Positions 53,319 through 63,369 are shown, counted from the first letter of the stretch. The stretch is 64,000 nucleotides of DNA from Weissella bombi (GCF_900094835.1 NZ_FMAO01000009.1:1-64000); one strand, 5' to 3'. Translations and numbers: made by a program. The notes: generated by a model not told the origin, from the sequence alone.

Positions 53319-54899
53319 ATGAAGCGTAAAAAAATTCTCAAATTTGCAGTACTTGGGATGGTATTAGGTGTTGGTTCAGGGTTAGTGATACAAAACCAAC
53401 AAGTACATGCCAAAACGGATGTGTTACAACATAAAAAGGTTAAAAGTAATGGTGTTGATGATGCTGTTTATCGACAAGCTTCTGCGAGTGAATTAGCGCA
53501 GATGGTGCGTGATGGTAAAGTTACTAGTCAGCAATTAATTAAGCATGCGGTGTCACAAATTAAAGCTGAAAACCCACAATTAAATGCGGTTATTAGTTTA
53601 CGTGAGTCGGCTGCATTAAAAGAATCAGCAGCAATGAAGGATACGGGGCAACCTTTCTATGGTGTACCAATTTTAATTAAAGGTCTTGGTCAGCAATTAG
53701 ATGGTGAGTCTAATACCAGGGGATTAAAAGATCTTAAGGATAATAAAGCAACTGAAACAAGTGACTATGTTAAGAAGTTACAATCAATGGGATTTGTAAT
53801 TATTGGTCAAACTAATTTTCCGGAATTGGGATTGGTAAATATCACGGATTCAAAGTTGAACGGCGTTGCCCATAATCCTTGGCGGCTATCTCGTAATACA
53901 GGTGGTTCTTCAGGAGGCGCAGTAGCCAGTGTTGCGGCTGATTTTGTGCCAATGGCAACTGGTAATGATGCGGGTGGATCACTTAGAATTCCAGCATCAT
54001 TTACGGGTGTAATCGGACTAAAGCCAACACAAGGGGCAATTACAGGAGATAGTACAGTTCCTTCAACAGTTAACTTTGCTGATGCTCGGAAAATTTCAGA
54101 TTTACAAACTTATTTTAAAGGCATGCAGAGTTCAGAGCATCCAGAATTGATTAAAGATGCACCAGCTGATTTGAAACAGCTAAAGATTGCTTATTCAACG
54201 AAATCACCAGTAGGAACAAAGGTTAGCAAAGATGCTGTTAAGGCAGTTCAACAATCAGTAAAGTTTTTGAGGGCACAAGGTTATACTGTCGTAAAGAAAG
54301 ATGCACCAGTTGACGGTAAGAAGCTTATGAAGATGTATTATACAGAATCAACACCAACTGGTACGGATGCAAATAAGATGATCAAGGAAAAAACTGGTAA
54401 AAACATGCAATTTAAGGATGTTTCACCAATGACATGGGCCTTGTATCAAGCGGATAAGAAACAGACTAAACAAAGTGAAAAATTTGTGACAACTGAAATG
54501 ACCAAAGTTAGTCAACAAATGACTGATTTTCATAAGACTTATCCCATCTATTTGACACCAACAACGGCGACACCAGCACCTAAAAACAATGATCCAGCTT
54601 ATTTGCCTAAATATGTTAAGCAATTAAAGCATATCCAGAATTTGAATCATAAAGAGCAAATTCAATTAATTTATGATGCCTGGCTTCATGGTTTATCAAA
54701 AACACCGTTTACGCAGTTAGCAAATGTTTCAGGAGAACCGGCACTTAGCTTACCAACGTATGTGACAAAGCAAGGTTTGCCATTAGGCGTTCAGTTTGAA
54801 GCTGATAAGGGACAGGATCAATTGTTGTTACAATTAGGAAAAGAGTTCCAAGATCATGATCAATTGCATTTTTTGGATAGCTATCAAGCGGGGAAGTAA
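53319..54899 (+). CDS. Secreted amidase (amidase signature family)
   Basis: 526 residues. Signal peptide (KRKKILK, hydrophobic 8-25, VHA-KT), then the amidase signature domain: YGVPILIKGLG (catalytic Lys), TGGSSGGAVASVAADFVPMATGNDAGGSLRIPASFTGVIGLKPT broken here only by the cis-Ser and nucleophile Ser. It would hydrolyse an amide outside the cell. I start at ATG 53319 (GGGGGAC upstream), not at the in-frame 53289. Secreted members of this family are uncommon; the substrate is unknown. Single gene. Confidence 0.87.
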   Translation: MKRKKILKFAVLGMVLGVGSGLVIQNQQVHAKTDVLQHKKVKSNGVDDAVYRQASASELAQMVRDGKVTSQQLIKHAVSQIKAENPQLNAVISLRESAALKESAAMKDTGQPFYGVPILIKGLGQQLDGESNTRGLKDLKDNKATETSDYVKKLQSMGFVIIGQTNFPELGLVNITDSKLNGVAHNPWRLSRNTGGSSGGAVASVAADFVPMATGNDAGGSLRIPASFTGVIGLKPTQGAITGDSTVPSTVNFADARKISDLQTYFKGMQSSEHPELIKDAPADLKQLKIAYSTKSPVGTKVSKDAVKAVQQSVKFLRAQGYTVVKKDAPVDGKKLMKMYYTESTPTGTDANKMIKEKTGKNMQFKDVSPMTWALYQADKKQTKQSEKFVTTEMTKVSQQMTDFHKTYPIYLTPTTATPAPKNNDPAYLPKYVKQLKHIQNLNHKEQIQLIYDAWLHGLSKTPFTQLANVSGEPALSLPTYVTKQGLPLGVQFEADKGQDQLLLQLGKEFQDHDQLHFLDSYQAGK

Positions 54900-55041
54900 A
54901 CACTTGGGCTGTTAAAATGGTGTGATTTGGTTTAAAATCTATAGTCATTAAGTAAAAAGTAAATAGCGTATTTGGGTGGGGGCTAATTAGTCTCGACCCA
55001 TTTCGTGCGTTAATAAGAAATTAGAAATGAGGCACAAAATA

Positions 55042-55608
55042 ATGAAGATGATTGTTGGTTTGGGCAATATTGGTAAGGAATACGATAAAACACGTCATAA
55101 CATTGGTTTTATGACAGTTGACGCATTAGCTGATAAGTACCAAGCAATGTTTAAGCAAGATGGTCAACGTCACGCTTTTGTGGCGGATGTGCGCATTAAT
55201 AATGAAAAAGTGTTGTTAGTAAAACCAACGACTTATATGAATGATTCTGGGGATGCAGTACGTCCATTGGTTGATTACTATAAGTTAGATTTGGCTGATT
55301 TATTGGTTGTACAAGATGATATGGATATGGATCTTGGACGACTACGTTTACGCCAGAAGGGATCTGCTGGTGGGCACAACGGCATTAAAAGTATTGCCAG
55401 TCAATTAGGAACACAAAAGTTTAATCGTTTGAAGTTCGGAATTGGTCATCCAGCACATGTTCACCAAGCAGTAGTTGATTATGTATTGGGACATTTCGGT
55501 AAGGATGAGCAACCTGATTTATTAGCAGGATTAGACAAAGCTGTTGAAATTTTTGAAGGATTCGCTGATGGTGAAGAAATGCCAATGTTAATGAATCGAT
55601 TTAATTAA
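55042..55608 (+). CDS. pth: Peptidyl-tRNA hydrolase
   Basis: 188 residues; releases tRNA from stalled peptidyl-tRNA. MIVGLGNIGKEYDKTRHNIGF gives the active-site Asn and His, KPTTYMNDSGDAV and LVVQDDMDMDLGRLRLRQKGSAGGHNGIKSI the rest of the pocket. ATG 55042 lies nine bases after GAGG; an in-frame ATG at 55027 contains that site. First gene of the conserved pth-mfd cluster, 17 bases before mfd. Confidence 0.96.
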   Translation: MKMIVGLGNIGKEYDKTRHNIGFMTVDALADKYQAMFKQDGQRHAFVADVRINNEKVLLVKPTTYMNDSGDAVRPLVDYYKLDLADLLVVQDDMDMDLGRLRLRQKGSAGGHNGIKSIASQLGTQKFNRLKFGIGHPAHVHQAVVDYVLGHFGKDEQPDLLAGLDKAVEIFEGFADGEEMPMLMNRFN

Positions 55609-55625
55609 AAGGATAAATAAGCGTT

Positions 55626-58600
55626 ATGGAATTAACGGAATTTTTACAACAGGATAAGGACTTACAGCAATTAGCAACTGGGTTAACGCAAGGCGGTCGT
55701 CATTTGATGACGGGTATTTCCGGAACAGCACGGACCGTCTATTTAGCTGCGCTACAAAAGCAAACGCGTCAGCCAATGGTGATTGTGTCAGATAGTCAAT
55801 TTCATGCTGATCAATTGACTGAAGATTTACAAGCGCTATTAGGTGATGAACATGTGCAGGTATTTCCGGCAGAAGAAAGTTTAGCTGCAGAATTAGCTGT
55901 TACATCATTAGACACGCGCCTAGCACGTGTAAAAGCTATGACAATGCTGTTAAATGATCCACAAGCTGTCATTGTGACAGGCATTGCTGGTGCGCAACGC
56001 TATTTGCCACCAGTCGAATCATTTAAAAATGCCCAATTGACGATTGATTTTGATCATGAATATGAACTAAAGCAATTAGAAACGCAATTACACCAAATGG
56101 GCTATCATCGTAACAGCACAGTTGAGCAACCAGGTGAATTTGCTATCCGTGGTTCAATCGTGGATATTTATCCATTAAATCTTGGTAATCCAGTTCGGTT
56201 AGACTTTTTTGATACGCAACTAGATTCGATGCGGTCTTTCGACGCGGAGACACAACGTAGTATCGATAATTTAGATAGTTTAACTATTTTACCGGCAACG
56301 GATTTAATTATTAGTGATGAAGAACGAGAGCAAGCTAAGACGCGTCTTGAGCTAGCGATGACTAAGTATCGTGATTCATTGGAAGGGGCAGATAAGCGTC
56401 ATTTAACGGAAGCAATGACACCATTGCTAAATACTTTAGCTGATGGTCAATTGTTGCCGGATATTCGTGCTTATCTACACATTCTGTATCCAGATGCAGT
56501 TAGCTTGTTTGACTATCTACCAGCAAACGGGATTGCAGTATTTGATGATTATCCACGCGCAGTGGAAAATGCGGCTCAAATGCAGTTAGACGATACTAAC
56601 TGGTGGGCAGATAAATTATCTAAACAACAGGCATTACCGGTTGAAAATTTTGGGTGGACTTTAACTGATCAAGCACGTGATGTGCAGCAGACAAGTTTGG
56701 TATTATCACCACTACAGCGAGGAATTGGTCAGTTACGACAAACAAGTTTAACGAATGTGACAGTCCGCCCAACGCAACAATTTTTTGGACAAATGCCACT
56801 GTTAAAAGGTGAAGTTGATCGTTGGCAAAAGCAAAACATGACCATTGTTTTCCTAACTAATTCGGCTGATCGCCAAGTTAAACTGGTTCAGACGTTAAAT
56901 GATTTTGGCATAAAAATTAATCAAGTGTCAGCTGATGGTCTAACAACTGGACGAACACAATTAACGACTTTGCCATTGAGTGCTGGTTTCGAATTGCCAA
57001 TGCAAAAGTTGGTTGTATTAACAGAAAAAGAGCTGTTCCAACAAGTTCGTAAGCGAGCTCCAAGACGACAGACGTTATCAAATGCAGAACGTATTAAAAG
57101 TTACAACGAATTAAAGCCGGGTGACTATGTCGTGCATGTTAATCATGGTATTGGAATCTATGAAGGTATGCAGACGATTGAAAATCGTGGTGTTAAGCAA
57201 GATTACATTACGATTGGTTATCAAAAAGATGCAAAGCTGTTTATTCCTGTTACACAATTAGATTTGGTACAAAAGTATGTTGGTGCTGCTGAAAAGGCCC
57301 CTAAGATTAATAAAATGGGTGGTACCGAATGGCAGCGAGCAAAGGCTAAAGTTGCTAAAAAGGTTGAGGATATTGCTGATGATCTTTTGGCGCTATATGC
57401 CGAACGTGAAATTAAAAAGGGTTATGCTTTTGCACCAGATGACGATGCAATGCGTAATTTTGAAGAGGCTTTTCCTTACCCTGAAACACCAGATCAGATT
57501 CGGTCTATCAAAGAGATTAAAGCTGATATGGAAAAAGTACGCCCAATGGATCGTCTGTTAGTTGGGGATGTCGGTTTTGGAAAAACTGAAGTTGCAATGC
57601 GGGCAGCTTTTAAAGCGGCTCACGAGGGTAAACAAGTTGCGATGTTAGTACCAACGACAATTTTGGCACAACAACACTATGAGTCATTTATTAATCGTTT
57701 TGAAGGTACTGATTTAAATATTGCGGGGATGTCACGTTTTCAAACGCCTAAACAAAAGAAAGAAATTAAAGCAGGACTGAAGAATCATACGATTGATATT
57801 GTTATTGGAACGCACAGTTTGTTGGCTAAAGACGTTATGTTCGATGATTTAGGTTTGTTGATTATTGATGAGGAACAACGCTTTGGTGTTAAGCATAAGG
57901 AACGCCTTAAGAGCTTACAAACAAACGTGGACGTCTTGACCTTAACAGCAACGCCAATTCCCCGTACGTTAAACATGGCTATGGTTGGCGTGCGTGATCT
58001 TTCGGTAATCGAAACGCCACCAGCTAATCGTTATCCAATCCAAACATATGTTATGGAACAAAACGGACGTGTTATTACTAACGCTATTGAACGTGAAATG
58101 GCACGTGGTGGTCAAACCTTTTATTTGCATAATCGTGTGGCAGATATTGAAAAAGTTGCCGGCATGATTCAGAGCTTAGTCCCAGAAGCACGTGTTGCTT
58201 ATATTCATGGGCAAATGACGGAAGCTCAAATGGAAGGCATCTTGATTGATTTTATTAATGGTGAATATGATGTCTTAGTTACAACAACCATTATTGAAAC
58301 AGGAGTGGATATTCCAAACGCTAACACGTTATTTGTTGAAAATGCTGACTATATGGGGCTATCACAACTTTACCAATTACGTGGACGTGTCGGTCGTTCG
58401 CATAATGTTGCTTATGCCTATTTCACTTATCCGGGGACACGTTCTTTGAATGAAGAAAGTGAAAAACGCTTAACGGCCATTCGCGATTTTACAGAATTAG
58501 GTTCTGGTTTCAAAATTGCAATGCGTGATTTATCAATTCGTGGGGCTGGTGATTTGCTAGGACAATCACAACACGGCTTTATTAACACGGTTGGTTATGA

Positions 58601-59126
58601 TTTGTATACGCAGATGCTACAGGAAGCTGTGGCGGCTAAACAAGGTAAGCAGGTTAAACAAGTGGATTCTGAATTGGATTTGCAGGTTGAAGCATATTTG
58701 CCATCAAATTATGTGGCTGATGGACCACAAAAGATTGATTTGTATCAACGTATTCGTAAAGCAAATCAACCTGAACAGTTTGCTGAAATTACAGATGATT
58801 TGGTTGACCGGTTTGGTGATATTCCGGCAGCAGCTAGTCGTTTGTTAGAAGTATCTAAGCTAAAAGCACTGGCCGATCAGCTTGGTATTGAACAAATTAA
58901 GCGAACGGTCAACCAGCCGGAATTGGTGATGATTCGTTTTGCTAAAGAGTCAACGATTACAACGCAACAAGTACAACAGGCGAGTGCCTTGACGAAAACG
59001 CGTGGACAGATTAAAGTAAATGAACCGATTTTGTTTGCGATGGCAATTCAGCCAAATCAGACGGATGATGATTGGTTACAAAATTTAATGCAGTTTTTAA
59101 CTGCATTAATGCCAAAAAAGGACTGA
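55626..59126 (+). CDS. mfd: Transcription-repair coupling factor
   Basis: 1166 residues. N-terminal UvrB-like region (about 1-290, lacking helicase motifs), the RNA-polymerase-interacting CarD-like domain (about 495-560, LKPGDYVVHVNHGIGIYEGM), then RecG-type helicase: Walker A VGDVGFGKTEVAMR near 643, DEEQRFGV near 748, TATPIPRTL, TTTIIETGVDIPNANT and QLRGRVGRS; C-terminal TRCF domain. Removes RNA polymerase stalled at lesions and recruits UvrA. AAGGA precedes the ATG. Confidence 0.97.
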   Translation: MELTEFLQQDKDLQQLATGLTQGGRHLMTGISGTARTVYLAALQKQTRQPMVIVSDSQFHADQLTEDLQALLGDEHVQVFPAEESLAAELAVTSLDTRLARVKAMTMLLNDPQAVIVTGIAGAQRYLPPVESFKNAQLTIDFDHEYELKQLETQLHQMGYHRNSTVEQPGEFAIRGSIVDIYPLNLGNPVRLDFFDTQLDSMRSFDAETQRSIDNLDSLTILPATDLIISDEEREQAKTRLELAMTKYRDSLEGADKRHLTEAMTPLLNTLADGQLLPDIRAYLHILYPDAVSLFDYLPANGIAVFDDYPRAVENAAQMQLDDTNWWADKLSKQQALPVENFGWTLTDQARDVQQTSLVLSPLQRGIGQLRQTSLTNVTVRPTQQFFGQMPLLKGEVDRWQKQNMTIVFLTNSADRQVKLVQTLNDFGIKINQVSADGLTTGRTQLTTLPLSAGFELPMQKLVVLTEKELFQQVRKRAPRRQTLSNAERIKSYNELKPGDYVVHVNHGIGIYEGMQTIENRGVKQDYITIGYQKDAKLFIPVTQLDLVQKYVGAAEKAPKINKMGGTEWQRAKAKVAKKVEDIADDLLALYAEREIKKGYAFAPDDDAMRNFEEAFPYPETPDQIRSIKEIKADMEKVRPMDRLLVGDVGFGKTEVAMRAAFKAAHEGKQVAMLVPTTILAQQHYESFINRFEGTDLNIAGMSRFQTPKQKKEIKAGLKNHTIDIVIGTHSLLAKDVMFDDLGLLIIDEEQRFGVKHKERLKSLQTNVDVLTLTATPIPRTLNMAMVGVRDLSVIETPPANRYPIQTYVMEQNGRVITNAIEREMARGGQTFYLHNRVADIEKVAGMIQSLVPEARVAYIHGQMTEAQMEGILIDFINGEYDVLVTTTIIETGVDIPNANTLFVENADYMGLSQLYQLRGRVGRSHNVAYAYFTYPGTRSLNEESEKRLTAIRDFTELGSGFKIAMRDLSIRGAGDLLGQSQHGFINTVGYDLYTQMLQEAVAAKQGKQVKQVDSELDLQVEAYLPSNYVADGPQKIDLYQRIRKANQPEQFAEITDDLVDRFGDIPAAASRLLEVSKLKALADQLGIEQIKRTVNQPELVMIRFAKESTITTQQVQQASALTKTRGQIKVNEPILFAMAIQPNQTDDDWLQNLMQFLTALMPKKD

Positions 59127-59130
59127 ACGC

Positions 59131-60720
59131 ATGAATAAGAGTGGTCAAAATTTAATGGCGGGAGCTGGTATTTTAACGTTAGCCGGTATTATCGCAAAGG
59201 TATTAAGTGCTGTCTATCGTATTCCATTCCAAAATTTAGTTGGTAACACTGGTTTTTACGTGTATCAACAGGTGTATCCTATTTACGGTATTGGCGTGGT
59301 GTTAGCTTTAAGTGGTTGGCCTGTGTTTATTTCAAAAATCATTACTGAACAACCTGATGAGGAGCATCAGCAATTAGTTGCCAGACGATTGTTTTGGTGG
59401 TTATTGCTGATTAGTTGTGGGTTATTCATCCTGGTTTATGGTGGTGCACCCATACTGGCGTTAGGAATGGGTGGCAATTTAAAATTGTTACCAGTAATCA
59501 AGGCTGTTTCATGGATGTTTTGGTTTATGCCGTTCTTAGCTGTTGGTCGTGGATTTGCGCAAGGACAATTAAACATGATGCCCACAGCGGTGTCTCAAGT
59601 TATTGAGCAGGTAGCACGTGTTGCAATTATTATTGCAATTGCTTGGTATGGTGTTCATGCTGACTGGTCAGTTTATACAATTGGTACTTGGGCAATGGCC
59701 GCCGCAGCTTTTGCCGCCGCAGCCGCAACGCTATATATTGCTAACATTGTTAAGTCAATCTGGCATAATCCTATTACGAAGGCTGTTAAAAAGGATAAAT
59801 CAATTGGTTGGTTTAGAATTTTACATCGTCTTTGGAATGAAGGTAATTTGCTGGCTATGTTGGCAGGTTTGTTGGTGTTGTTACAGTTAGTAGATTCGTT
59901 TTCAACAAAAGGGTTGTTACAAATCTATGGGCTTAGTACCCATGCTGCCGAATATGCTAAAGGTGTATATGATCGTGGTCAACCGCTAGTGCAATTGGGG
60001 ATGGTTTTGGCAACTGCCATTAGTACATCCCTGTTACCGGTTTTACGAAATCATGTGGTTCGTAGTGAACAAAAGATGTTCGTCGGTGATTTTCAAATGA
60101 TGTTTCGCTTGTCATTAATTTTGTCAGGGGTTGCCACTTGCGGTTTGATGGCAGTCATGCCTGCCGTTAATCAGGTGTTGTTTAGTACGCGTGAAGGTAG
60201 TCATGCGTTGATGATTTTTGTATTAACGGTTATTCCAGCAACATTAATTTTAATTGGTACTAGTGTATTGCAGAGTTTGAATAAGACACACGGGATTAGT
60301 TGGTTGATTATTTTAACGATGCTTATTAAATATGCATTGAATATTTGGCTTATTCCTAAGCATGGCATTATTGGTGCTTCTTGGGCGACAATGTTGTCAT
60401 TATTACCAATGTTGTACATCGTGATGCATCGGTTACCCAAAACGTTATGGCAAGATTGGCACAGCATTCATTGGTGGCCTAAATTTATGTTGACGCTGTT
60501 AGCCGTGTTAATCGGTGCGGGCGGTTGTTGTCATATTGGTGGTCTGTTGATGGGAACATCGCGATTAGCCAGTTTAATAACTCTGATAATTGCAGTATTA
60601 GTTGGTATAATAGTATTTATTATCATGATATGGCGTTTACGCCTGCTGTCAGTAGCAGAGTGGTATGCGTTACCTAAAGGTTATAAAGTATATAATTTCT
60701 TGGAAGGGAAAAATAAATAA
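59131..60720 (+). CDS. MOP-family polysaccharide/lipid flippase (YabM/SpoVB-like)
   Basis: 529 residues with 14 membrane segments. N-terminus GAGILTLAGIIAKVLSAVYRIPFQNLVGNTGFYVYQQVYPIYG and FMPFLAVGRGFAQGQLNMMPTAVSQVIEQVARV are typical of the YabM/SpoVB/MurJ branch that moves undecaprenyl-linked wall precursors. Occupies the yabM position between mfd and the S4 gene, starting four bases after mfd and sharing one base with rqcP. Confidence 0.92.
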   Translation: MNKSGQNLMAGAGILTLAGIIAKVLSAVYRIPFQNLVGNTGFYVYQQVYPIYGIGVVLALSGWPVFISKIITEQPDEEHQQLVARRLFWWLLLISCGLFILVYGGAPILALGMGGNLKLLPVIKAVSWMFWFMPFLAVGRGFAQGQLNMMPTAVSQVIEQVARVAIIIAIAWYGVHADWSVYTIGTWAMAAAAFAAAAATLYIANIVKSIWHNPITKAVKKDKSIGWFRILHRLWNEGNLLAMLAGLLVLLQLVDSFSTKGLLQIYGLSTHAAEYAKGVYDRGQPLVQLGMVLATAISTSLLPVLRNHVVRSEQKMFVGDFQMMFRLSLILSGVATCGLMAVMPAVNQVLFSTREGSHALMIFVLTVIPATLILIGTSVLQSLNKTHGISWLIILTMLIKYALNIWLIPKHGIIGASWATMLSLLPMLYIVMHRLPKTLWQDWHSIHWWPKFMLTLLAVLIGAGGCCHIGGLLMGTSRLASLITLIIAVLVGIIVFIIMIWRLRLLSVAEWYALPKGYKVYNFLEGKNK

Positions 60721-60998
60721 TGCGATTAGATAAGTATTTAAAAGTAGCACGTTTGATCAAACGTCGATCAGTAGCGAAGGATATTTCTGATCAAGGACGA
60801 ATCGATATTAACGGTAAAACTGCGAAGTCATCGAGTGATGTTAAAACCGGTGATGAGTTAACGATTCGTTTTGGAAATAAGACAACAACTATTGAAATTG
60901 AACGGATTGTTGAAACAACTAAAAAAGATGAAGCTGAGCACATGTATCGCATTGTATCGGAAACATATGCACAGGATTTTAGTGCTGACAATCAATAA
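60720..60998 (+). CDS. rqcP: S4 domain protein RqcP (YabO/Hsp15-like)
   Basis: 92 residues. S4 RNA-binding fold from the first residue: MRLDKYLKVARLIKRRSVAKDISDQGRIDINGKTAKSSSDVKTGDELTI. It partners with RqcH in C-terminal alanine tailing on stalled 50S subunits. The ATG overlaps the flippase stop (TAATG), so it is translationally coupled. Confidence 0.94.
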   Translation: MRLDKYLKVARLIKRRSVAKDISDQGRIDINGKTAKSSSDVKTGDELTIRFGNKTTTIEIERIVETTKKDEAEHMYRIVSETYAQDFSADNQ

Positions 60999-61083
60999 GA
61001 TAACGTTCTGTTATATTTTTATATAAAATTATTAAGAAACGTTAATGAGTGTTAAGAAAATATAGGTTTAGCGTTACAGTTAT

Positions 61084-61186
61084 GGTGCTTAGAGATTACT
61101 TTTTTGATGCTTTCCGGAGGGCAAAATGATGCGAAAAGTTAAGAAACAATCAAATATCCAGCCCTTGAATTCTGCCGGAAAGCACC
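61084..61186 (+). promoter_or_regulatory. mRNA structure sealing the divIC start
   Basis: TGCTTTCCGG (61108-61117) pairs perfectly with CCGGAAAGCA (61175-61184), and AGGGC (61118-61122) with GCCCT (61161-61165). The 15-bp, bulged helix includes the CGGAGGG ribosome binding site and encloses ATG 61126. An upstream GGTGCTT (61084-61090) can instead pair with AAGCACC (61180-61186), a mutually exclusive fold. Position and exclusivity suggest translational control. Confidence 0.55.
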
Positions 61187-61500
61187 ATATGAATTATCAA
61201 ATACGGCAAGAGCAGTATAATCGATACATTCATCGGCGTCGTCGTATTATTGCGATGATTGCAATAGTAGTTGTTGCTATTATTACGATGATTAATTTAT
61301 ATGGTCAACAAACTAAGTACACAAATGCCTCAGCTGGATTGCAAGAAACTAACAAAGCTTTGACGAATGCTAAGAAGACTAATACAGATTTAAAGCAAGA
61401 AGTAAAAGATTTGCATGACGATAGTTACTTGCAAAAATTAATTCGTGAGAAGTATATGTACACAAAAGATAATGAAATTGTGTTCAATATGCCAAATTAA
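61126..61500 (+). CDS. divIC: Septum formation initiator DivIC/FtsB
   Basis: 124 residues: cytosolic basic N-terminus, one membrane segment (about 43-62), then an extracellular coiled coil (NASAGLQETNKALTNAKKTNTDLKQEVKDLHDD) and the conserved end YLQKLIREKYMYTKDNEIVFNMP. Works with DivIB and FtsL to activate septal wall synthesis. ATG 61126 or 61129 follow CGGAGGG. In the usual divIC place; yabR, which often follows it, is missing. Confidence 0.95.
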   Translation: MMRKVKKQSNIQPLNSAGKHHMNYQIRQEQYNRYIHRRRRIIAMIAIVVVAIITMINLYGQQTKYTNASAGLQETNKALTNAKKTNTDLKQEVKDLHDDSYLQKLIREKYMYTKDNEIVFNMPN

Positions 61501-61559
61501 CAATTAAAAACGAGCCTAAATGGCGTTGTAAAAAGAATTTAACTTTTTATAACGTGTTT

Positions 61560-61607
61560 AAGGGCCGCTAATCTATCACAGTGAGTGGTTAGGTTGGTGG
61601 CCTTTTT
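61560..61607 (+). terminator. divIC terminator
   Basis: AAGGGCC..CTAATC / GGTTAG..GGCCTTTTT imperfect stem with T5. A second hairpin GTTGTAAAAAG / CTTTTTATAAC (61523-61555) stands just before it. Confidence 0.75.
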
Positions 61608-61702
61608 GAATATGGTAGTTGATTTTGTGCTAGCCATTTTTATATGCAGATGATTTTGGCATATAATGAAAGTAACCAATTAAAGATAATGGAGCACATA
61701 GG

Positions 61703-62677
61703 ATGAAACCAAAAGTTTTACGCGCGAATTTAATACGTAAAATTCGGACACAACAGTTGTTTAATACTGATGATCATGTGCTGGTAGCTGTGTCGGGTGG
61801 TCAAGATTCATTGCGACTATTGCGATGGTTAACAGAAGGTGATTTACCGCAAGATGTGCAGCCGAAAGTTAGTGCCGTTTATATTAATCATCAACTGCGA
61901 CAAGATGCTGCGGAGGAAGAAACGTTTGTGCGACACGTATTTGCGAATACCCCTAATTTAGTCTCAAATACAATTGAAAGATTGCATTGGGATGAAGTAC
62001 CAACGGTTTCTGTTGAAGAGCAAGCACGTGATAAACGATACAATGTGATGTTTAGGGTTGCTAAGAACATTGGCGCAAATATGATTGTTACTGCTCATCA
62101 TCTAAATGATCAGGTAGAAACAATTTTATACAAGCTAACACGTGGTAGTCGTTTAGAGCAGCTGACGGGGATGCCGGCTAAACAAAGATTGACGAATGAA
62201 TTGCAGTTAGTACGCCCATTTTTAGATTTATCAAAGGCAGATTTACGAGAATTAGTTAAAGAGCCGGTTCAAGAATGGATTGATGATTATACAAATGATG
62301 ATCAAAAGTATGCTCGCAATCGACTTCGTCATGCTGTGATTCCTGATTTACAACAAATTAATCAACAAGCAATGATGCATATTATTGATTTTGCTAAAGA
62401 GCTAACAGCAATTCAAGCGTTAGCGGCACCGCAAATTGACCAATATGTTTTAGATTTAGAGCAGGGAACCTTAGATTGGTCTTTGCCACCAGCACAATTA
62501 GTTTTAATACTACAAAAGTGGTTACAAAATCATCAGATACTAGATGTAAAAAACCGTCAGTTAGAGCAGGCGGTGCAATTAATGAAAAACAAAAATACTG
62601 CAACAGGTACTGTTCAATTACAAGGAAATAACAAGCTGGTTAGAGACCATAAAAATTTGCTGCTATTAAAAGGGTAA
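61703..62677 (+). CDS. tilS: tRNA(Ile)-lysidine synthase, short form
   Basis: Converts the wobble C34 of tRNA-Ile(CAU) to lysidine. PP-loop motif VAVSGGQDSLRLL (about 28-40), VYINHQLR, ANMIVTAHHLNDQVETILYKLTRGS and DYTNDDQKYARNRLRH are the core signatures. At 324 residues it ends after the central helical domain (GTVQLQGNNKLVRDHKNLLLL) and lacks most of the C-terminal domain present in the ~450-residue Bacillus enzyme. Followed by hpt and ftsH as usual. Confidence 0.94.
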   Translation: MKPKVLRANLIRKIRTQQLFNTDDHVLVAVSGGQDSLRLLRWLTEGDLPQDVQPKVSAVYINHQLRQDAAEEETFVRHVFANTPNLVSNTIERLHWDEVPTVSVEEQARDKRYNVMFRVAKNIGANMIVTAHHLNDQVETILYKLTRGSRLEQLTGMPAKQRLTNELQLVRPFLDLSKADLRELVKEPVQEWIDDYTNDDQKYARNRLRHAVIPDLQQINQQAMMHIIDFAKELTAIQALAAPQIDQYVLDLEQGTLDWSLPPAQLVLILQKWLQNHQILDVKNRQLEQAVQLMKNKNTATGTVQLQGNNKLVRDHKNLLLLKG

Positions 62678-62772
62678 AACTTTTGGTTATTGACTAAACA
62701 TTTAAGGCTAAACATGTTATTCTTAAAGTTATGTAACAGTAGGGGAATTAAGATTTAGGAGATTAACAAAAC

Positions 62773-63369
62773 ATGAACCAATCGGATATGAATAATGATA
62801 TCGAACGGGTATTGTATAGCGAAGCAGACATTGCTAAAGCTGCAAAGCGAGTTGGTGAGCAATTAGCTGCTGACTATGAGGGTCAAACACCAATTATTCT
62901 ATCAGTACTTAAGGGTGCTGTTTTGTGGACTGTCGATGTTATGAGACATATGCAATATGCAGAAGTTGAATTCATTGACGTTTCTAGCTATAACGGTGGT
63001 ATTGCCTCATCAGGAAGTGTAGATTTGGTAACAGATTTACAGACTGACATTACAGGTCGTGATATTATTATCATGGAAGATATCGTTGATACTGGCCGCT
63101 CATTAAAGTTTATGGTTGAGTTACTAAAAAATCGTGGTGCAAAATCAGTTAAAACTGCTAGTTTATTGGATAAAAAAGATGGTCGCGTTGTGGAAGCAAC
63201 GGTTGATTATGTTGGCTTTGATGTGCCGAAAGCCTTCGTGGTAGGATATGGACTTGATTACAAGCAACTATATCGTAACCTACCATACGTTGGTGTTTTG
63301 AAGCGCGAAGTTTATGATCCACAACATGCTGATATTGTTGATACGGTAGACATCACACCAAATCATTAA
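62773..63369 (+). CDS. hpt: Hypoxanthine-guanine phosphoribosyltransferase
   Basis: 198 residues; purine salvage, making IMP and GMP from bases and PRPP. The PRPP loop IIIMEDIVDTGRSL (near 97) and VPKAFVVGYGLDYKQLYRNLPYVGVL (near 155) are diagnostic; LSVLKGAVLWTVD the pyrophosphate loop. TAGGAGATTAA precedes the ATG. In B. subtilis tilS-hpt form a coregulated pair before ftsH, and the order is the same here. Confidence 0.96.
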   Translation: MNQSDMNNDIERVLYSEADIAKAAKRVGEQLAADYEGQTPIILSVLKGAVLWTVDVMRHMQYAEVEFIDVSSYNGGIASSGSVDLVTDLQTDITGRDIIIMEDIVDTGRSLKFMVELLKNRGAKSVKTASLLDKKDGRVVEATVDYVGFDVPKAFVVGYGLDYKQLYRNLPYVGVLKREVYDPQHADIVDTVDITPNH

